This document shows positions 51,161 to 60,634 of a DNA stretch of 64,000 bases, piece after piece. The DNA is from CAXXIC01 sp049315325. Its GTDB lineage: Bacteria > Bacteroidota > Bacteroidia > Bacteroidales > UBA7332. The position numbers were made by a program, and so were the translations under genes. The notes under the pieces are model-generated. The model worked only from the letters and a program-made list of their open reading frames with translations, was not told the origin of the DNA and ran no database searches. Every line of letters starts with the position of its first letter. Position 1 is the first letter of the stretch. The stretch covers positions 682,001-746,000 of the forward strand of contig JBMOKJ010000001.1 of NCBI GenBank assembly GCA_049315325.1, given 5' to 3'.

Positions 51161-51952
51161 ATGAAGATAGCAATAATTGGTGGCGGAAATATGGGTGGAG
51201 CCATTGCCCGCGGACTGACTCAAGGTACATTGGTGGCACCGAGTAATATTCGCGTGTCGGACCTGAACGAAGCGGTATTGGCAGACCTGAAAAAATACAA
51301 CGAAGCAATCAATACAACCACAAATAATGTGAGTGCCATCAACGGTGCCGATATTGTGGTGATAGCCGTGAAGCCCTGGTTGGTGGAGACGGTGATTCAT
51401 CAGATTAAACTGCACCTTGATTACGAGAAACAGCTGGTGGTGTCTATTGCCGCTGGCATCACGTTTGAGCACCTCAATGCCCTGTTGGAGATAGAGGGAA
51501 TGTATCCTCCACTTTTCCGTGTAATGCCTAACACCGCAATTGCCATCTTAGAAAGTATGACCATCATAGCGGCATCGAATGCGTCGAAAGAGCAAGAAGC
51601 GTTGATTAAAACAATTTTTGATGAACTTGGCAGGTCTATCATCGTAGAAGAGCGATTGATGGCTGCTGGCACTTCGTTGGCATCTTGTGGAACGGCTTTC
51701 GCACTGCGCTACGTGCGTGCTGCGATGGAAGGTGGTGTGGAACTGGGCTTCTACCCCGAACAGGCTAAAGAGATTGTGGCGCAAACGGTGAAAGGTGCGG
51801 TAGAACTGCTACTCACCAACGGTACGCATCCTGAGTTGGAAATCGACAAAGTGACTACGCCGGGTGGCATCACCATCAAAGGACTCAACGAAATGGAGCA
51901 TGCAGGGTTTACATCGGCGGTGATCAGAGGCTTGAAAGCAAGCACTGTTTGA
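51161..51952 (+). CDS. proC: Pyrroline-5-carboxylate reductase
   Basis: ProC makes proline from pyrroline-5-carboxylate with NAD(P)H. The 263-residue protein opens with the Rossmann motif AIIGGGNMGGAIARGL and ends with the family signature (TTPGGITIKGLNEME). It lies alone between two blocks of intergenic repeats. Confidence 0.95.
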   Translation: MKIAIIGGGNMGGAIARGLTQGTLVAPSNIRVSDLNEAVLADLKKYNEAINTTTNNVSAINGADIVVIAVKPWLVETVIHQIKLHLDYEKQLVVSIAAGITFEHLNALLEIEGMYPPLFRVMPNTAIAILESMTIIAASNASKEQEALIKTIFDELGRSIIVEERLMAAGTSLASCGTAFALRYVRAAMEGGVELGFYPEQAKEIVAQTVKGAVELLLTNGTHPELEIDKVTTPGGITIKGLNEMEHAGFTSAVIRGLKASTV

Positions 51953-51959
51953 TTGACAA

Positions 51960-52214
51960 TCCTTTTTCATTTACCATTTAACGATTTACCATTTACAATT
52001 TTAACCGCAAAGGGCGCAAAGATGTTTTATGTCTTCGCGCCCTTTGCTATTTATTGATTTACAATTTTACAATTTACCATTTACTAGTGCTTCGTCCACT
52101 AATTTACTTGTAACTTGTAACTTGTAACCCGTAACTTGTAACTTGTAACTCGTAACTCTTCCCCTCTGTTCTTTGCGCTCCCTGTGTATTTCCTCCGTGT
52201 TCCCTGTGTTAAAC
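51960..52214. repeat. Repeat cluster with an ACTTGTA heptamer array
   Basis: After proC come ATTTACCATTTA units, AACCGCAAAGGGCGCAAAG with a GGGCGCAAAG/CTTCGCGCCC palindrome (about 52003-52044), more ATTTACAATTTACC, and at about 52106-52155 six tandem heptamers (ACTTGTA x2, ACCCGTA, ACTTGTA x2, ACTCGTA). GTTCTTTGCGCTCCCTGTG and CTCCGTGTTCCCTGTG units follow. No coding potential. Confidence 0.7.
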
Positions 52215-53267
52215 TTACAACTCAAGTCGAAGCGAAATACCCGTTGTGCCGTAGTCGAGCAGGGTAGGCGATACCTTCCATTGAAAGCGTTTTTTAGGCA
52301 GCTCAGCCTGATTGCCAAGGATGGCTTTGCGACGATCAGCCGACACCACTTTGTGTCGCCCTTGATTCACAATCATGTTTCCGAAAGCATACCCCAAACC
52401 GATGGCCAAAGGGTAGTCGCTCGCCCAATGCACCCCGTTGTTCACCATTTGAAAGCCGCACAGTGTCATCAACGTATAACCAACCGGACGAATCCATGTC
52501 TTCTCTGGGTAATTCTTGGCAATGACAGTCGTTGTCATCATTGCGGTGATGAGGTGTCCCGAAGGGTAAGCATCATAGGTGGGTACAGAATTAGTGTATT
52601 GAATAAGGCTTCCAAGTGGGTCACGAAGGTTTATCCAGTGCCATTTGCCACTCGGTATGGTCCGTCGTTCGGGAGTTTGGCGCATTGTGACGTGTTTCAG
52701 CACTTGTACTGTAACACCAACAGCAACCATACCTTCAGCTAATTCGGAGGCGGTGCGGATGGCACGTACATCTTTTGTGACTAAACCATACGTCCAAATT
52801 CCGCCCGCAAGTCCAATCTCGGCAATTCCATCACCAAGGTAGTAGAGCCCAGAGGATAAATCAGTAGGGATGTTGATTGCTAAAGTCTTACTCCCCGTCA
52901 AATTAATAGTGTTATTATCTGGCGAAAGCCCAATATGATCGCAAAAGCGACGTACTCCATCGTAAATTTTTCCGTCATAGGCAATTAATAATGCTGTTGA
53001 AGCAGCAATACCAACGGCAGGCACGATGGTCTCTTTATTCCACAACTGCTTCGGCATTTTGGCAATATCGACAAAGCCTTTGGGGATAAACCTAAACAAC
53101 TTGGGACGGCTATAGACGTATTGTGTGCTGTCGTTGATGGTGTAGAGGTGCGATTTGTCGAAGCCAACACTATCGGCTAGGACTTTAGCATCGATGGTTT
53201 TTATCTCTTGGGAGAAAGCGGTTGACGTCAAGAACGTCATTATGCAAAAAACAAAAAATCTATTCAT
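52215..53267 (-). CDS. PAP2 superfamily phosphatase
   Basis: A 350-residue exported protein with a signal peptide and the phosphatidic-acid-phosphatase/acid phosphatase core near the C-terminus: KHVTMRQTPERR (the Lys-x6-Arg-Pro region), YPSGHLITAMM (PSGH), and NNGVHWASDYPLAIGLG (the His...Asp part). Family members dephosphorylate lipid phosphates such as undecaprenyl pyrophosphate or phosphatidylglycerol phosphate; the substrate is not clear. The first half has no recognised domain. Confidence 0.85.
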   Translation of the reverse strand: MNRFFVFCIMTFLTSTAFSQEIKTIDAKVLADSVGFDKSHLYTINDSTQYVYSRPKLFRFIPKGFVDIAKMPKQLWNKETIVPAVGIAASTALLIAYDGKIYDGVRRFCDHIGLSPDNNTINLTGSKTLAINIPTDLSSGLYYLGDGIAEIGLAGGIWTYGLVTKDVRAIRTASELAEGMVAVGVTVQVLKHVTMRQTPERRTIPSGKWHWINLRDPLGSLIQYTNSVPTYDAYPSGHLITAMMTTTVIAKNYPEKTWIRPVGYTLMTLCGFQMVNNGVHWASDYPLAIGLGYAFGNMIVNQGRHKVVSADRRKAILGNQAELPKKRFQWKVSPTLLDYGTTGISLRLEL

Positions 53268-53449
53268 ACTAACTGGGAGAAATTATGTGTTAACTAATAA
53301 CCAGTATTCTAGGTAAAAGTTTATTTATAATTATTAACTGTTTGAAAATAAGGCAATAAGGTTCGTTGGGATTTATTGCCATGGCTATTATGGTTGAAAA
53401 AGTCAGCAAATAATGTCTTAACCTTATTGAGGAAAAAAATCTCGACTTA

Positions 53450-54268
53450 TCACGGACTCAGATGAATAGCAATACCTGTCACAATTCTCCCTGACTGGAT
53501 GCCAAGGCGACGAGCCGAGAAAAAACGGTCGTGATGCGTGTATGTGCAAATGCCCGATACCTCAATGTTTTGTGGATTTAATCCTGCCTCTGTCAAATCT
53601 TGACGGTTGGCAGCCCATATGTCGATGTGAGGTTTGGGGTAATTCGTAATAATGCAATCGGAAAAACCACTCCTTGTGAACTCCATTGCTACCTCTTTTC
53701 CCACTTCAAAAGCGGCGAGGCCAATACTAGGGCCTATGGCGGCGATGATATCTGACGGGTTGGAATGAAACTGCGATGCCATCAAAGCGACTGTTTTGCT
53801 CGCCAAATGCTTCACCGTTCCACGCCAACCGGCATGAACAACAGCTGCCACTTTGCAAATAGGGTCGTAGAGCAGGATGGGAACGCAATCGGCCATAGTG
53901 ACGCCGATGCAGATGTTTGGAACAGATGTTATCAATGCATCTACACCTTGTAAAGCGAGATGTTGAGCTTCCGGATTTAGAGATAGAAACTCGCTGTCTA
54001 TAATGCCAATAAGGTCTTCGTGTGTTTGAAAGGGAATAAAAAGGTGCTGCGGTTTGATTCCGATTTCGTTGCAAAGCAACAATCGGTTTTCGGCTACAGC
54101 AGTTGGGTGATCGCCGCTGTACTCGCTTAGATTTAGCGAAGAGTAGTTCCCTGTGCCAATGCCTCCAGCGCGTGAGGTGGTGAAATGGGTGATTTCGGGA
54201 TGCTGCGCCAAGAGGTTGTAGCGCAGCAAATCAATCTTCGTCGTCGGCGATCCAATCGAACTCATCAT
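53450..54268 (-). CDS. pgeF: Peptidoglycan editing factor PgeF (YfiH/DUF152 family)
   Basis: A 272-residue copper/zinc-dependent family protein (DUF152, multi-copper polyphenol oxidase-like). Conserved features include FTTSRAGGIGTGNYSSLNLS (about residues 29-48), the metal ligands in MADCVPILLYDP and VVHAGWRGTV, and CTYTHHDRFFSARR near the C-terminus. The ATG at 54268 or 54265 overlaps the end of obgE by 35-38 bp; a TTG at about 54227, just after the obgE stop, is another candidate. Either way it appears coupled to obgE. Confidence 0.85.
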   Translation of the reverse strand: MMSSIGSPTTKIDLLRYNLLAQHPEITHFTTSRAGGIGTGNYSSLNLSEYSGDHPTAVAENRLLLCNEIGIKPQHLFIPFQTHEDLIGIIDSEFLSLNPEAQHLALQGVDALITSVPNICIGVTMADCVPILLYDPICKVAAVVHAGWRGTVKHLASKTVALMASQFHSNPSDIIAAIGPSIGLAAFEVGKEVAMEFTRSGFSDCIITNYPKPHIDIWAANRQDLTEAGLNPQNIEVSGICTYTHHDRFFSARRLGIQSGRIVTGIAIHLSP

Positions 54269-55367
54269 CCTCGTCGTATTCTATATCAGTTTCATCAAAA
54301 TCTTCGTCCCACTCGTCTTCAGTTTCGGGGCGACGACGTATCTCGAGGTTGCGGTGCTTCACCTCGGTGACCTTGTTGGTCTCTTTGTTGAGCTCCGTCC
54401 AAATCAAATCTTTGAGTTCCACAATTCCCATTCCGGCAACCGATGAGATGAACACACACGGTATTTCGGGCAAGTCACGTTTGATTTCTGCAATCAACTC
54501 ATCGTCGAGCATATCCGATTTCGATATAGCTAAGATGCGCTGTTTGTCCATCAACTCGGGGTTGTATTGGTTCAGTTCGTTCAGCAGCACTTTGTATTTG
54601 TTGTGGATGTCGTCGCTATCGGCAGGTACGAGGAACAACAACAATGAGTTGCGCTCGATGTGACGCAAGAATCGCAATCCGAGCCCTTTGCCATCGGCAG
54701 CGCCTTCGATGATACCCGGAATATCGGCCATCACAAACGAACGATCGCCACGGTACTCTACAATGCCCAGATTGGGCTGAAGTGTGGTGAATGGGTAGTC
54801 TGCTATTTTGGGTTTCGCAGCCGATACAGAAGAGAGTAGTGTTGATTTTCCAGCATTCGGAAAACCTACCAATCCCACATCGGCAAGCAGTTTGAGTTCG
54901 AGAATGACCGTGCGCTCAATAGCGGGTTCACCAGGCTGCGCAAAGCGTGGAGTTTGGTTCGTCGCCGAGCGAAAATGCCAATTGCCTTGACCGCCACGAC
55001 CGCCTTTCATCAATGTGACAAGTTGACCATCGGATGTTACGTCGCAAATAAATTCACCTGTTTCGGCATCGTAGGCAACCGTGCCACAAGGTACATCGAT
55101 GATGATGTCTGTGCCATCTTTGCCGGTAGAGCGATCGGCACTACCCGAACCACCATCGCCTGCATAAATATGTCGTTTGTATTTGAGGTGCATCAACGTC
55201 CAGTGGTTCTGATTGCCACGAAGCGTGATGTTGCCACCACGACCACCGTCGCCACCATCGGGACCGCCTTTTTGCGTCCAGTTGTCGCGGTGAAGGTGTC
55301 TCGACCCTGCTCCGCCTTTTCCTGAGCGACAATAAATCTTTGCGTAATCGACAAAATTTGATTCCAT
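54231..55367 (-). CDS. obgE: GTPase ObgE/CgtA
   Basis: Obg is an essential GTPase for 50S assembly and stress control. The 378-residue protein has the Gly-rich Obg fold at residues 1-158 (YCRSGKGGAGSRHLHRD, GGPDGGDGGRGGN), then the G domain with GFPNAGKSTLLSSV (Walker A), DIPGIIEGA and AISKSDML, and an acidic C-terminal tail (DEDFDETDIEYDEDDE). It follows adk by 110 bp. Confidence 0.96.
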   Translation of the reverse strand: MESNFVDYAKIYCRSGKGGAGSRHLHRDNWTQKGGPDGGDGGRGGNITLRGNQNHWTLMHLKYKRHIYAGDGGSGSADRSTGKDGTDIIIDVPCGTVAYDAETGEFICDVTSDGQLVTLMKGGRGGQGNWHFRSATNQTPRFAQPGEPAIERTVILELKLLADVGLVGFPNAGKSTLLSSVSAAKPKIADYPFTTLQPNLGIVEYRGDRSFVMADIPGIIEGAADGKGLGLRFLRHIERNSLLLFLVPADSDDIHNKYKVLLNELNQYNPELMDKQRILAISKSDMLDDELIAEIKRDLPEIPCVFISSVAGMGIVELKDLIWTELNKETNKVTEVKHRNLEIRRRPETEDEWDEDFDETDIEYDEDDEFDWIADDED

Positions 55368-55477
55368 AATCTATAGTTGCGAGCAACAAGCAATTGATTT
55401 TGCCTGAGAAAAAATCAGGAAGCACAGTTTGAAAACAACTTAGTTCTCAAACGTGGCTTCCTTCCTTGAATTAGATG

Positions 55478-56047
55478 TTATAACGCTTGTATTACAGCGT
55501 CTATTTTGTTGAAAATATCGTTAATCGATCCAACGCCTTCGATGCCATGGAACTTTCCTTCGCTTTGGTAAAACTCAATCAAAGGTTCTGTTTGTGTGCG
55601 ATAGACATTCAACCTTTTTTGAATGGTCTCTAAATTATCATCCGAGCGCCCTGATGCTTCACCACGTTTGAGTAGTCGTTCAACCAGCTCTTCTTCGTTT
55701 ACTGTGAGCGCAACGACTGCGGCTATGTCTTTGCCATCTTTCTTGAGCATCACCGAAAGCGCTTCTGCCTGTGGCAAAGTGCGAGGAAACCCATCAAATA
55801 TGAACCCTTTTGCGTTGGGTTGGTCATTCATTACCTTTATCAATATCTCTACCATCAACTCATCGGGGATAAGCTGACCTTTCGAGATAATCTCTTCGGC
55901 TTTCTTGCCGAGTTCTGTTTGGTTTTTGATTTTCTCTCTCAGAACATCACCAGTTGAAATGTGGAACAAGCCATATTTCGCTTCAAGCAAATCACTTTGC
56001 GTTCCTTTTCCCGAGCCTGGAGCTCCGAAAATTACTAAATTAAGCAT
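55478..56047 (-). CDS. adk: Adenylate kinase
   Basis: Adk balances ATP, ADP and AMP. The 189-residue protein is the short type with a small LID: P-loop GAPGSGKGTQ (8-17), GFPRTLPQAEAL and a LID starting VERLLKRGEASGRSDDN. It lies 10 bp downstream of hpt. Confidence 0.97.
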   Translation of the reverse strand: MLNLVIFGAPGSGKGTQSDLLEAKYGLFHISTGDVLREKIKNQTELGKKAEEIISKGQLIPDELMVEILIKVMNDQPNAKGFIFDGFPRTLPQAEALSVMLKKDGKDIAAVVALTVNEEELVERLLKRGEASGRSDDNLETIQKRLNVYRTQTEPLIEFYQSEGKFHGIEGVGSINDIFNKIDAVIQAL

Positions 56048-56057
56048 TTTTATTCTA

Positions 56058-56591
56058 TTAACAGATTACATAAATATCATTCAAGTTGCGTCCATTGCCG
56101 TCGTAATCCAAACCATATCCCACAATAAAATCGTTCGGAATTTCGAATGCCACGTAGTCGAGCGATACTTCACACTCCACAGCATCGGGCTTGAATAGCA
56201 GAACCGCTGTACGGATAGACTCGGGATTCAGTTTGTTCAACGAATCGTAAAGCCCAACCAGTGTGCGACCTGTATCAACAATGTCTTCAATCAATACTAC
56301 GGTACGTCCTTCGATGTCATCTACTAAACCCAAAATCTCCTTTGTTACTCCGGTTGAGTTGGTTCCTTCATACGATTTGAGGCGGATAAATGCAATTTCG
56401 CAATCGATATGCACTTTTTTCATCAAATCGGACGCGAACATAAACGCTCCGTTAAGAACACATACGAAAAGTGGATTTTTACCTGCTAAATCGTGATTGA
56501 TACGTTCTGCCAATACATCGATTTTTGCTAAAATCTGCTCTTCTGAAAGGTAGGGTTTAAAGACCTTGTCTCTAACTTGGACGGTTGTCAT
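56058..56591 (-). CDS. hpt: Hypoxanthine phosphoribosyltransferase
   Basis: A purine-salvage enzyme of 177 residues that makes IMP (and GMP) from bases and PRPP. The PRPP-binding motif is VVLIEDIVDTGRTLVGL (about residues 97-113) and the base-binding loop is near DFIVGYGLDYDG. It heads the hpt-adk-obgE-pgeF group. Confidence 0.96.
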   Translation of the reverse strand: MTTVQVRDKVFKPYLSEEQILAKIDVLAERINHDLAGKNPLFVCVLNGAFMFASDLMKKVHIDCEIAFIRLKSYEGTNSTGVTKEILGLVDDIEGRTVVLIEDIVDTGRTLVGLYDSLNKLNPESIRTAVLLFKPDAVECEVSLDYVAFEIPNDFIVGYGLDYDGNGRNLNDIYVIC

Positions 56592-56671
56592 ACTAAATGC
56601 TATTTCTTAATGAGAATCTGAAAGAAGCCTTGGCTTTCACCATTTATTGCTTTGTAATTTCTATAAGTTTG

Positions 56672-56679
56672 CAAAAATA
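56672..56679 (-). promoter_or_regulatory. -7 element of hpt promoter
   Basis: Minus-strand TATTTTTG (TAnnTTTG) 80 bp upstream of the hpt start; -33 not found. Confidence 0.4.
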
Positions 56680-56768
56680 CACATTTCCTGCCATAAGTTT
56701 AGTAAAAATTGATACCATATCTTCTTTTTATGACTAATCTATTGAAAGAAAAGGGCGAACGCAAATGA

Positions 56769-56799
56769 AAAAGGAGACCCGTTGTGCGAATCTCCTTTT
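56769..56799 (-). terminator. Terminator after the POT transporter gene
   Basis: Stem AAAAGGAGA/TCTCCTTTT with a 13-nt loop, 22 bp past the transporter stop on the minus strand, followed by TTTTTC. Confidence 0.72.
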
Positions 56800-56821
56800 C
56801 GAAATCACAGTAAGTGTTATT

Positions 56822-58495
56822 TTATGCGCCGTTTGTCACTCGTTCGAGGCGTTTCATCATCGAAAAGATAAATGTCGCCGAGATGAGACAACAAACCACG
56901 AAGAATGCCCAAAGTGCTGAGAGCGATACTCTGTCGTAGAGCAATGCGCCGATGAACAGCAACTGATTACCGATTGCCGTTGCTGCCAACCAACCACCCT
57001 GCATAATGCCTTTGTAGCGAGGTGGAGCTACTTTCGATACAAACGAAATACCCATCGGACTGAGGAAAAGTTCGGCAATGGTCAGAATGAAATAGGTGCC
57101 AATCAACAGATACGGTGTTACCAATTCGCCTTCTGGCACCGGGCTGCCTGCCAATGTGGCTTGCGAGGTTAATCCCAACGAGCCAATCGACATCACCGCA
57201 AAACCGAGCGCTGCGAGAAGCATTCCGAATCCGATTTTACGCGGTGCAGATGGTTCAATTCCTTTAGCGTTCAACCACGAGAATGAGGCTACCGCGATGG
57301 GCGTAAGTGCGACGATAAAGAACGGGTTGAGGTGTTGGAACAATTCAGGAGAGAATTTATTCAAAGCTGGCATTCCGCTCAGTTTGTAATAGGCAATTCC
57401 ACCAAAAATGGCTGCCATAGCCAATCCGATAGCACGGATAGAAGCTTTAGAGGTTTTGTTGATGAGCATATAGATGCCATAAGCTGCACCAAAAAGTGGG
57501 AGCAATGTCCACAGGTCGAACCAAAAGAAAGTTGATCCTGGAACGTCGCGTTGCACGTAGTCGCGAGCGAAATAGGTCATACTCAGACCGTTTTGGTGAA
57601 ACGACATCCAGAAGAATATCACCACTGCAAAAACCAACAACAGCGCCACGATGCGCTCTTTTTCTTGTGCTTTTGGCATATCTGCTACTTGTGTTCCATC
57701 TTTTGACAGTTTTGGAGCGATGGAGTATCCTGGTGTCAAATAGTGATTAAAACCAAAATAGACTGCTAACGAAACCACCATCATCAACGCTGCAAAGCCG
57801 AATGCGTAGTTGTATCCAGTCGAAAACGCTGTGATGTATTGATTGGCAAAAGTCGTCATATCGGGCAACGAAGCTGGAGCAGTAATGTAGGCACTCGACG
57901 CCACTTCTGCTAATTTCGTGGAAGCACCTTCCACGCCGTGAATCACGTTCCAACACATGGCTGGTAGTTCGGCTTTGTCGATAAACCCTTGACCGGCAAG
58001 CACCCAATGCTTGAGGCTGATGGCTACCGTTGGAGCGAAAAGTGCACCGATATTGATTCCCATGTAGAAGATGGAGAATGCAGAATCGCGTTTCGAAGCA
58101 TATTTTTCGTCTTCGTACAAGTTCCCGACTACGGCTTGCAAATTGCCTTTAAACATTCCGTTTCCGAATGCGATAATCAACAATCCTGCACACACCGGAA
58201 TTAACCCTAAACCAGGAATGGCAATCAACACATAACCCAATGCCATGGCTACGATACCCAGTGTAATGGTCTTTTTTAGTCCCGCGAAACGGTCGGCTAC
58301 GATACCTCCCACCAAGGCCAATGCATAGATGGAGGCATAAAATACAGCATAAATCACGCCGGCATTAGCGCCCGTGAGTCCAAACTTTGCCTGAAGAAAA
58401 AGCACTAGAATAGCCATCATAGTGTAGAAGCCGAAACGCTCTCCCATATTGGCAAAAAATGCAACTAATAATCCCTTAGGATGATCCTTTAACAT
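56822..58495 (-). CDS. POT/PTR family peptide:proton symporter
   Basis: A 557-residue membrane protein with about 14 hydrophobic helices, imports di- and tripeptides with protons. The PTR2 motifs are visible: GERFGFYTMMAILVLF at the first helix, AGLKKTITLG in the loop, and FSIFYMGINIGALFAP (about residues 141-156). It is longer than E. coli DtpA (500) because of a loop of about 40 residues (WVLAGQGFIDKAELPAMCWN) between helices. It is transcribed alone, with a clear promoter and terminator. Confidence 0.93.
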   Translation of the reverse strand: MLKDHPKGLLVAFFANMGERFGFYTMMAILVLFLQAKFGLTGANAGVIYAVFYASIYALALVGGIVADRFAGLKKTITLGIVAMALGYVLIAIPGLGLIPVCAGLLIIAFGNGMFKGNLQAVVGNLYEDEKYASKRDSAFSIFYMGINIGALFAPTVAISLKHWVLAGQGFIDKAELPAMCWNVIHGVEGASTKLAEVASSAYITAPASLPDMTTFANQYITAFSTGYNYAFGFAALMMVVSLAVYFGFNHYLTPGYSIAPKLSKDGTQVADMPKAQEKERIVALLLVFAVVIFFWMSFHQNGLSMTYFARDYVQRDVPGSTFFWFDLWTLLPLFGAAYGIYMLINKTSKASIRAIGLAMAAIFGGIAYYKLSGMPALNKFSPELFQHLNPFFIVALTPIAVASFSWLNAKGIEPSAPRKIGFGMLLAALGFAVMSIGSLGLTSQATLAGSPVPEGELVTPYLLIGTYFILTIAELFLSPMGISFVSKVAPPRYKGIMQGGWLAATAIGNQLLFIGALLYDRVSLSALWAFFVVCCLISATFIFSMMKRLERVTNGA

Positions 58496-58945
58496 ACGTT
58501 CTCTATTTTAATGTTTAACAAAAATGCAATGCAGAAAGGCAAAGATAAATATTTTTGGTGCGTGGCAAACTCTTCGCTCAAATATTTTGAGTGAGGAGCG
58601 TTGTGAACCATCAGATAATGACTAAATTTGAAATTTATAGTTTATGGGGTGTGAATTCTATTTGCAATTATTCTTCTGCATTGAGAAACTCGATTTAGAA
58701 GAGAAATCGTTAGTCCCAGTGGGGAAAAACACGAATACCAAACGTCGAAATCCTGTAGAGTGAGTGAGTCCAACTACAACAGTAACTCAAATGAGGGAAA
58801 GTTGTATGGACGATTGAGCGAGTTATTTCGACTATGTTTTTTTTGCTTACTTTTTTTTGCGCCAAAAAAAAGCAAGACCCGCGGTAGCGATAAATGCTAT
58901 TGTTGATGGAGAATTTAAAAATATATTTGCTAAAATTAACTTGGT
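58496..58945. other. Intergenic region with a T-rich/A-rich palindrome
   Basis: 450 bp. Apart from the transporter promoter it contains CTTACTTTTTTTTGCGCC followed by AAAAAAAAGCAAG (about 58850-58877), a stem of eight T against eight A around GCGCC that could end transcription either way. An 84-codon minus-strand frame over it (58710-58964) looks like chance. No other feature. Confidence 0.55.
58540..58569 (-). promoter_or_regulatory. Promoter of POT transporter
   Basis: Minus-strand TTTG (58566-58569), an 18-bp spacer and TATCTTTG (58540-58547): a near-full Bacteroidota promoter, about 45 bp upstream of the start. Confidence 0.65.
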
Positions 58946-60451
58946 ATGAAATTCTTCCCGACACAAAAAAATCGAGAACTCGACCGATACACTATCGAGC
59001 ACGAGCCAATTGCCTCTATCGATTTGATGGAGCGCGCTGCAGTAGCCCTGTTTGATGCGTTCTCGAAGCGATTTAGAACTGAGCAACCGGTGTTTGTTTT
59101 CGCAGGATCGGGAAACAATGGCGGCGATGCGTTGGCACTGGCGCGTCTGTTGCTACAAAGCGGTTATCGGGTGCATGTTTGGCTTGTCAGTGGCGGAAAT
59201 CAACTCTCAACCGATTGCAAAATAAATCGTCAACGTCTGTTGAGCGTGTTTCCTGATTCATTGTTGGATAAATTTAGTGAAGAAGATATTCCGCACGGTG
59301 CAGTCGTTGTTGATGGACTTTTTGGTTCGGGATTGAGTCGCCCTCTATCGGGAGAAGTAGCAGAAGTGGTGCATTTCATCAACGACCTGTCCAATTTTGT
59401 AGTGGCGATTGATATTCCTTCGGGTCTGAACGGTGAAGAGAACGATTTTCAGAAACAAATCTCAATCGTGAAAGCCGATATGACGCTGTCGCTTCAATTC
59501 CCGAAACTGGCTTTCCTTTTACCTGAAAATGAACTGTATGTGGGTGAATGGGAGGTCCTCAATATTGGAATCCATCCCGAAGCCATTGCAAATACAGCGA
59601 GTGATTTTCATTATTTGGAGCAAATAGATGTGGCTCCGCTGATTAAACTGCGCTCTCGATTTGGTCACAAAGGTTCGTATGGTCACGCATTGGTGGTTGC
59701 CGGAAGCCTTGGAATGGCAGGAGCAGCCATTTTATCGTCGAAAGCGGCTCTGAAGAGTGGCGCAGGATTGGTTACGCTTCACAGTGCGGCGATCAACAAC
59801 CAAATTGTGCAGATTTCGTTGCCCGAGGTGATTTCGCAACCCGATAAATCGGCCGATTGGATATCAAAGATTGAGCATTCCGACCAATACGATGCCATCG
59901 CCATTGGCCCTGGAATAGGTGCTCACCCAGAGACGGAATTGGCTCTTGAGAATCTTTTTCTTGAAACGAAAAAGGCGATGGTGATTGATGCCGATGCGTT
60001 GAATATCATCGCAGGTCGTCCGGTTTTACTTTTGAAAATCCCTAAAAAAAGCATCTTGACACCGCATCCCAAAGAGTTTGATCGGCTGTTTGGCACACAT
60101 TCTACACATTATAAACGTATAGAAACCGCGCGCACAGAAGCCATGAAATTGGGGGCAGTTATTGTATTGAAAGGAGCATACACCGTGATTGCATTGCCAA
60201 ATGGCGAATTGTGGTTCAATAGCACCGGGAATCCGGGTATGGCGACTGGTGGTTCGGGTGATGTGCTGACGGGAATGCTAGTTGGGTTGTTGGCTCAAGG
60301 TTATTCACCTGAAAGTGCAGCTAAAATCGGCGTCTTTCTCCACGGACGGGCAGCAGATTTGGCGCTTTCCGTCGAATCGGTTGAGTCGCTTATTGCGGGC
60401 AATATTATCGATTGGATTGGTAGAGCGTTCAAGTCGGTATTAAAACGATAG
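58946..60451 (+). CDS. nnrE/nnrD: Bifunctional NAD(P)H-hydrate epimerase/dehydratase
   Basis: A 501-residue repair enzyme of hydrated NAD(P)H. The N-terminal YjeF epimerase domain covers about residues 1-210 (FAGSGNNGGDALALARLL) and the C-terminal carbohydrate-kinase-like dehydratase about 225-501, with the nucleotide motif TGNPGMATGGSGDVLTGML. The fused arrangement is usual in bacteria. Start at 58946 (MKFFPTQKNREL) fits the family. Confidence 0.94.
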   Translation: MKFFPTQKNRELDRYTIEHEPIASIDLMERAAVALFDAFSKRFRTEQPVFVFAGSGNNGGDALALARLLLQSGYRVHVWLVSGGNQLSTDCKINRQRLLSVFPDSLLDKFSEEDIPHGAVVVDGLFGSGLSRPLSGEVAEVVHFINDLSNFVVAIDIPSGLNGEENDFQKQISIVKADMTLSLQFPKLAFLLPENELYVGEWEVLNIGIHPEAIANTASDFHYLEQIDVAPLIKLRSRFGHKGSYGHALVVAGSLGMAGAAILSSKAALKSGAGLVTLHSAAINNQIVQISLPEVISQPDKSADWISKIEHSDQYDAIAIGPGIGAHPETELALENLFLETKKAMVIDADALNIIAGRPVLLLKIPKKSILTPHPKEFDRLFGTHSTHYKRIETARTEAMKLGAVIVLKGAYTVIALPNGELWFNSTGNPGMATGGSGDVLTGMLVGLLAQGYSPESAAKIGVFLHGRAADLALSVESVESLIAGNIIDWIGRAFKSVLKR

Positions 60452-60460
60452 AAAAGGTCA

Positions 60461-60590
60461 ATGCCAGAGGCATTAAATAGGTATAGAAATACGATTTGTG
60501 AAAAACAAGTTCGACCCCGTTGTGGTCGAATATTTGGATTGTCAAACTTTTCTATAAATATGCGAACCCGATGGGTTCATAAGAAAATTT
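60461..60590. repeat. Hairpin string related to the one at 49.6 kb
   Basis: Hairpins ATGCCAGAGGCAT (60461-60473), TTCGACCCCGTTGTGGTCGAA (60510-60530) and GAACCCGATGGGTTC (60564-60578) lie between convergent nnrE/D and panB. TAGAAATAC and ATTTGGATTGTCA segments link it with 49549-49755. Confidence 0.6.
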
Positions 60591-60634
60591 CTAATTAGGC
60601 TTTCTGATTGAGATTGTATATCTATGTTCCCTAA

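Noticed and set aside
51061..51246. 61-codon plus-strand frame upstream of proC
   Set aside because: It overlaps the proC start in another frame and starts in repeat DNA; no recognisable features.
52106..52155. Heptamer repeats as a CRISPR array
   Set aside because: The units are only 7 bp with no spacers between them and no cas genes nearby; it is a simple tandem repeat.
58710..58964. 84-codon minus-strand frame before nnrE/D
   Set aside because: It covers the poly-T/poly-A palindrome and overlaps the nnrE/D start; composition is low-complexity.
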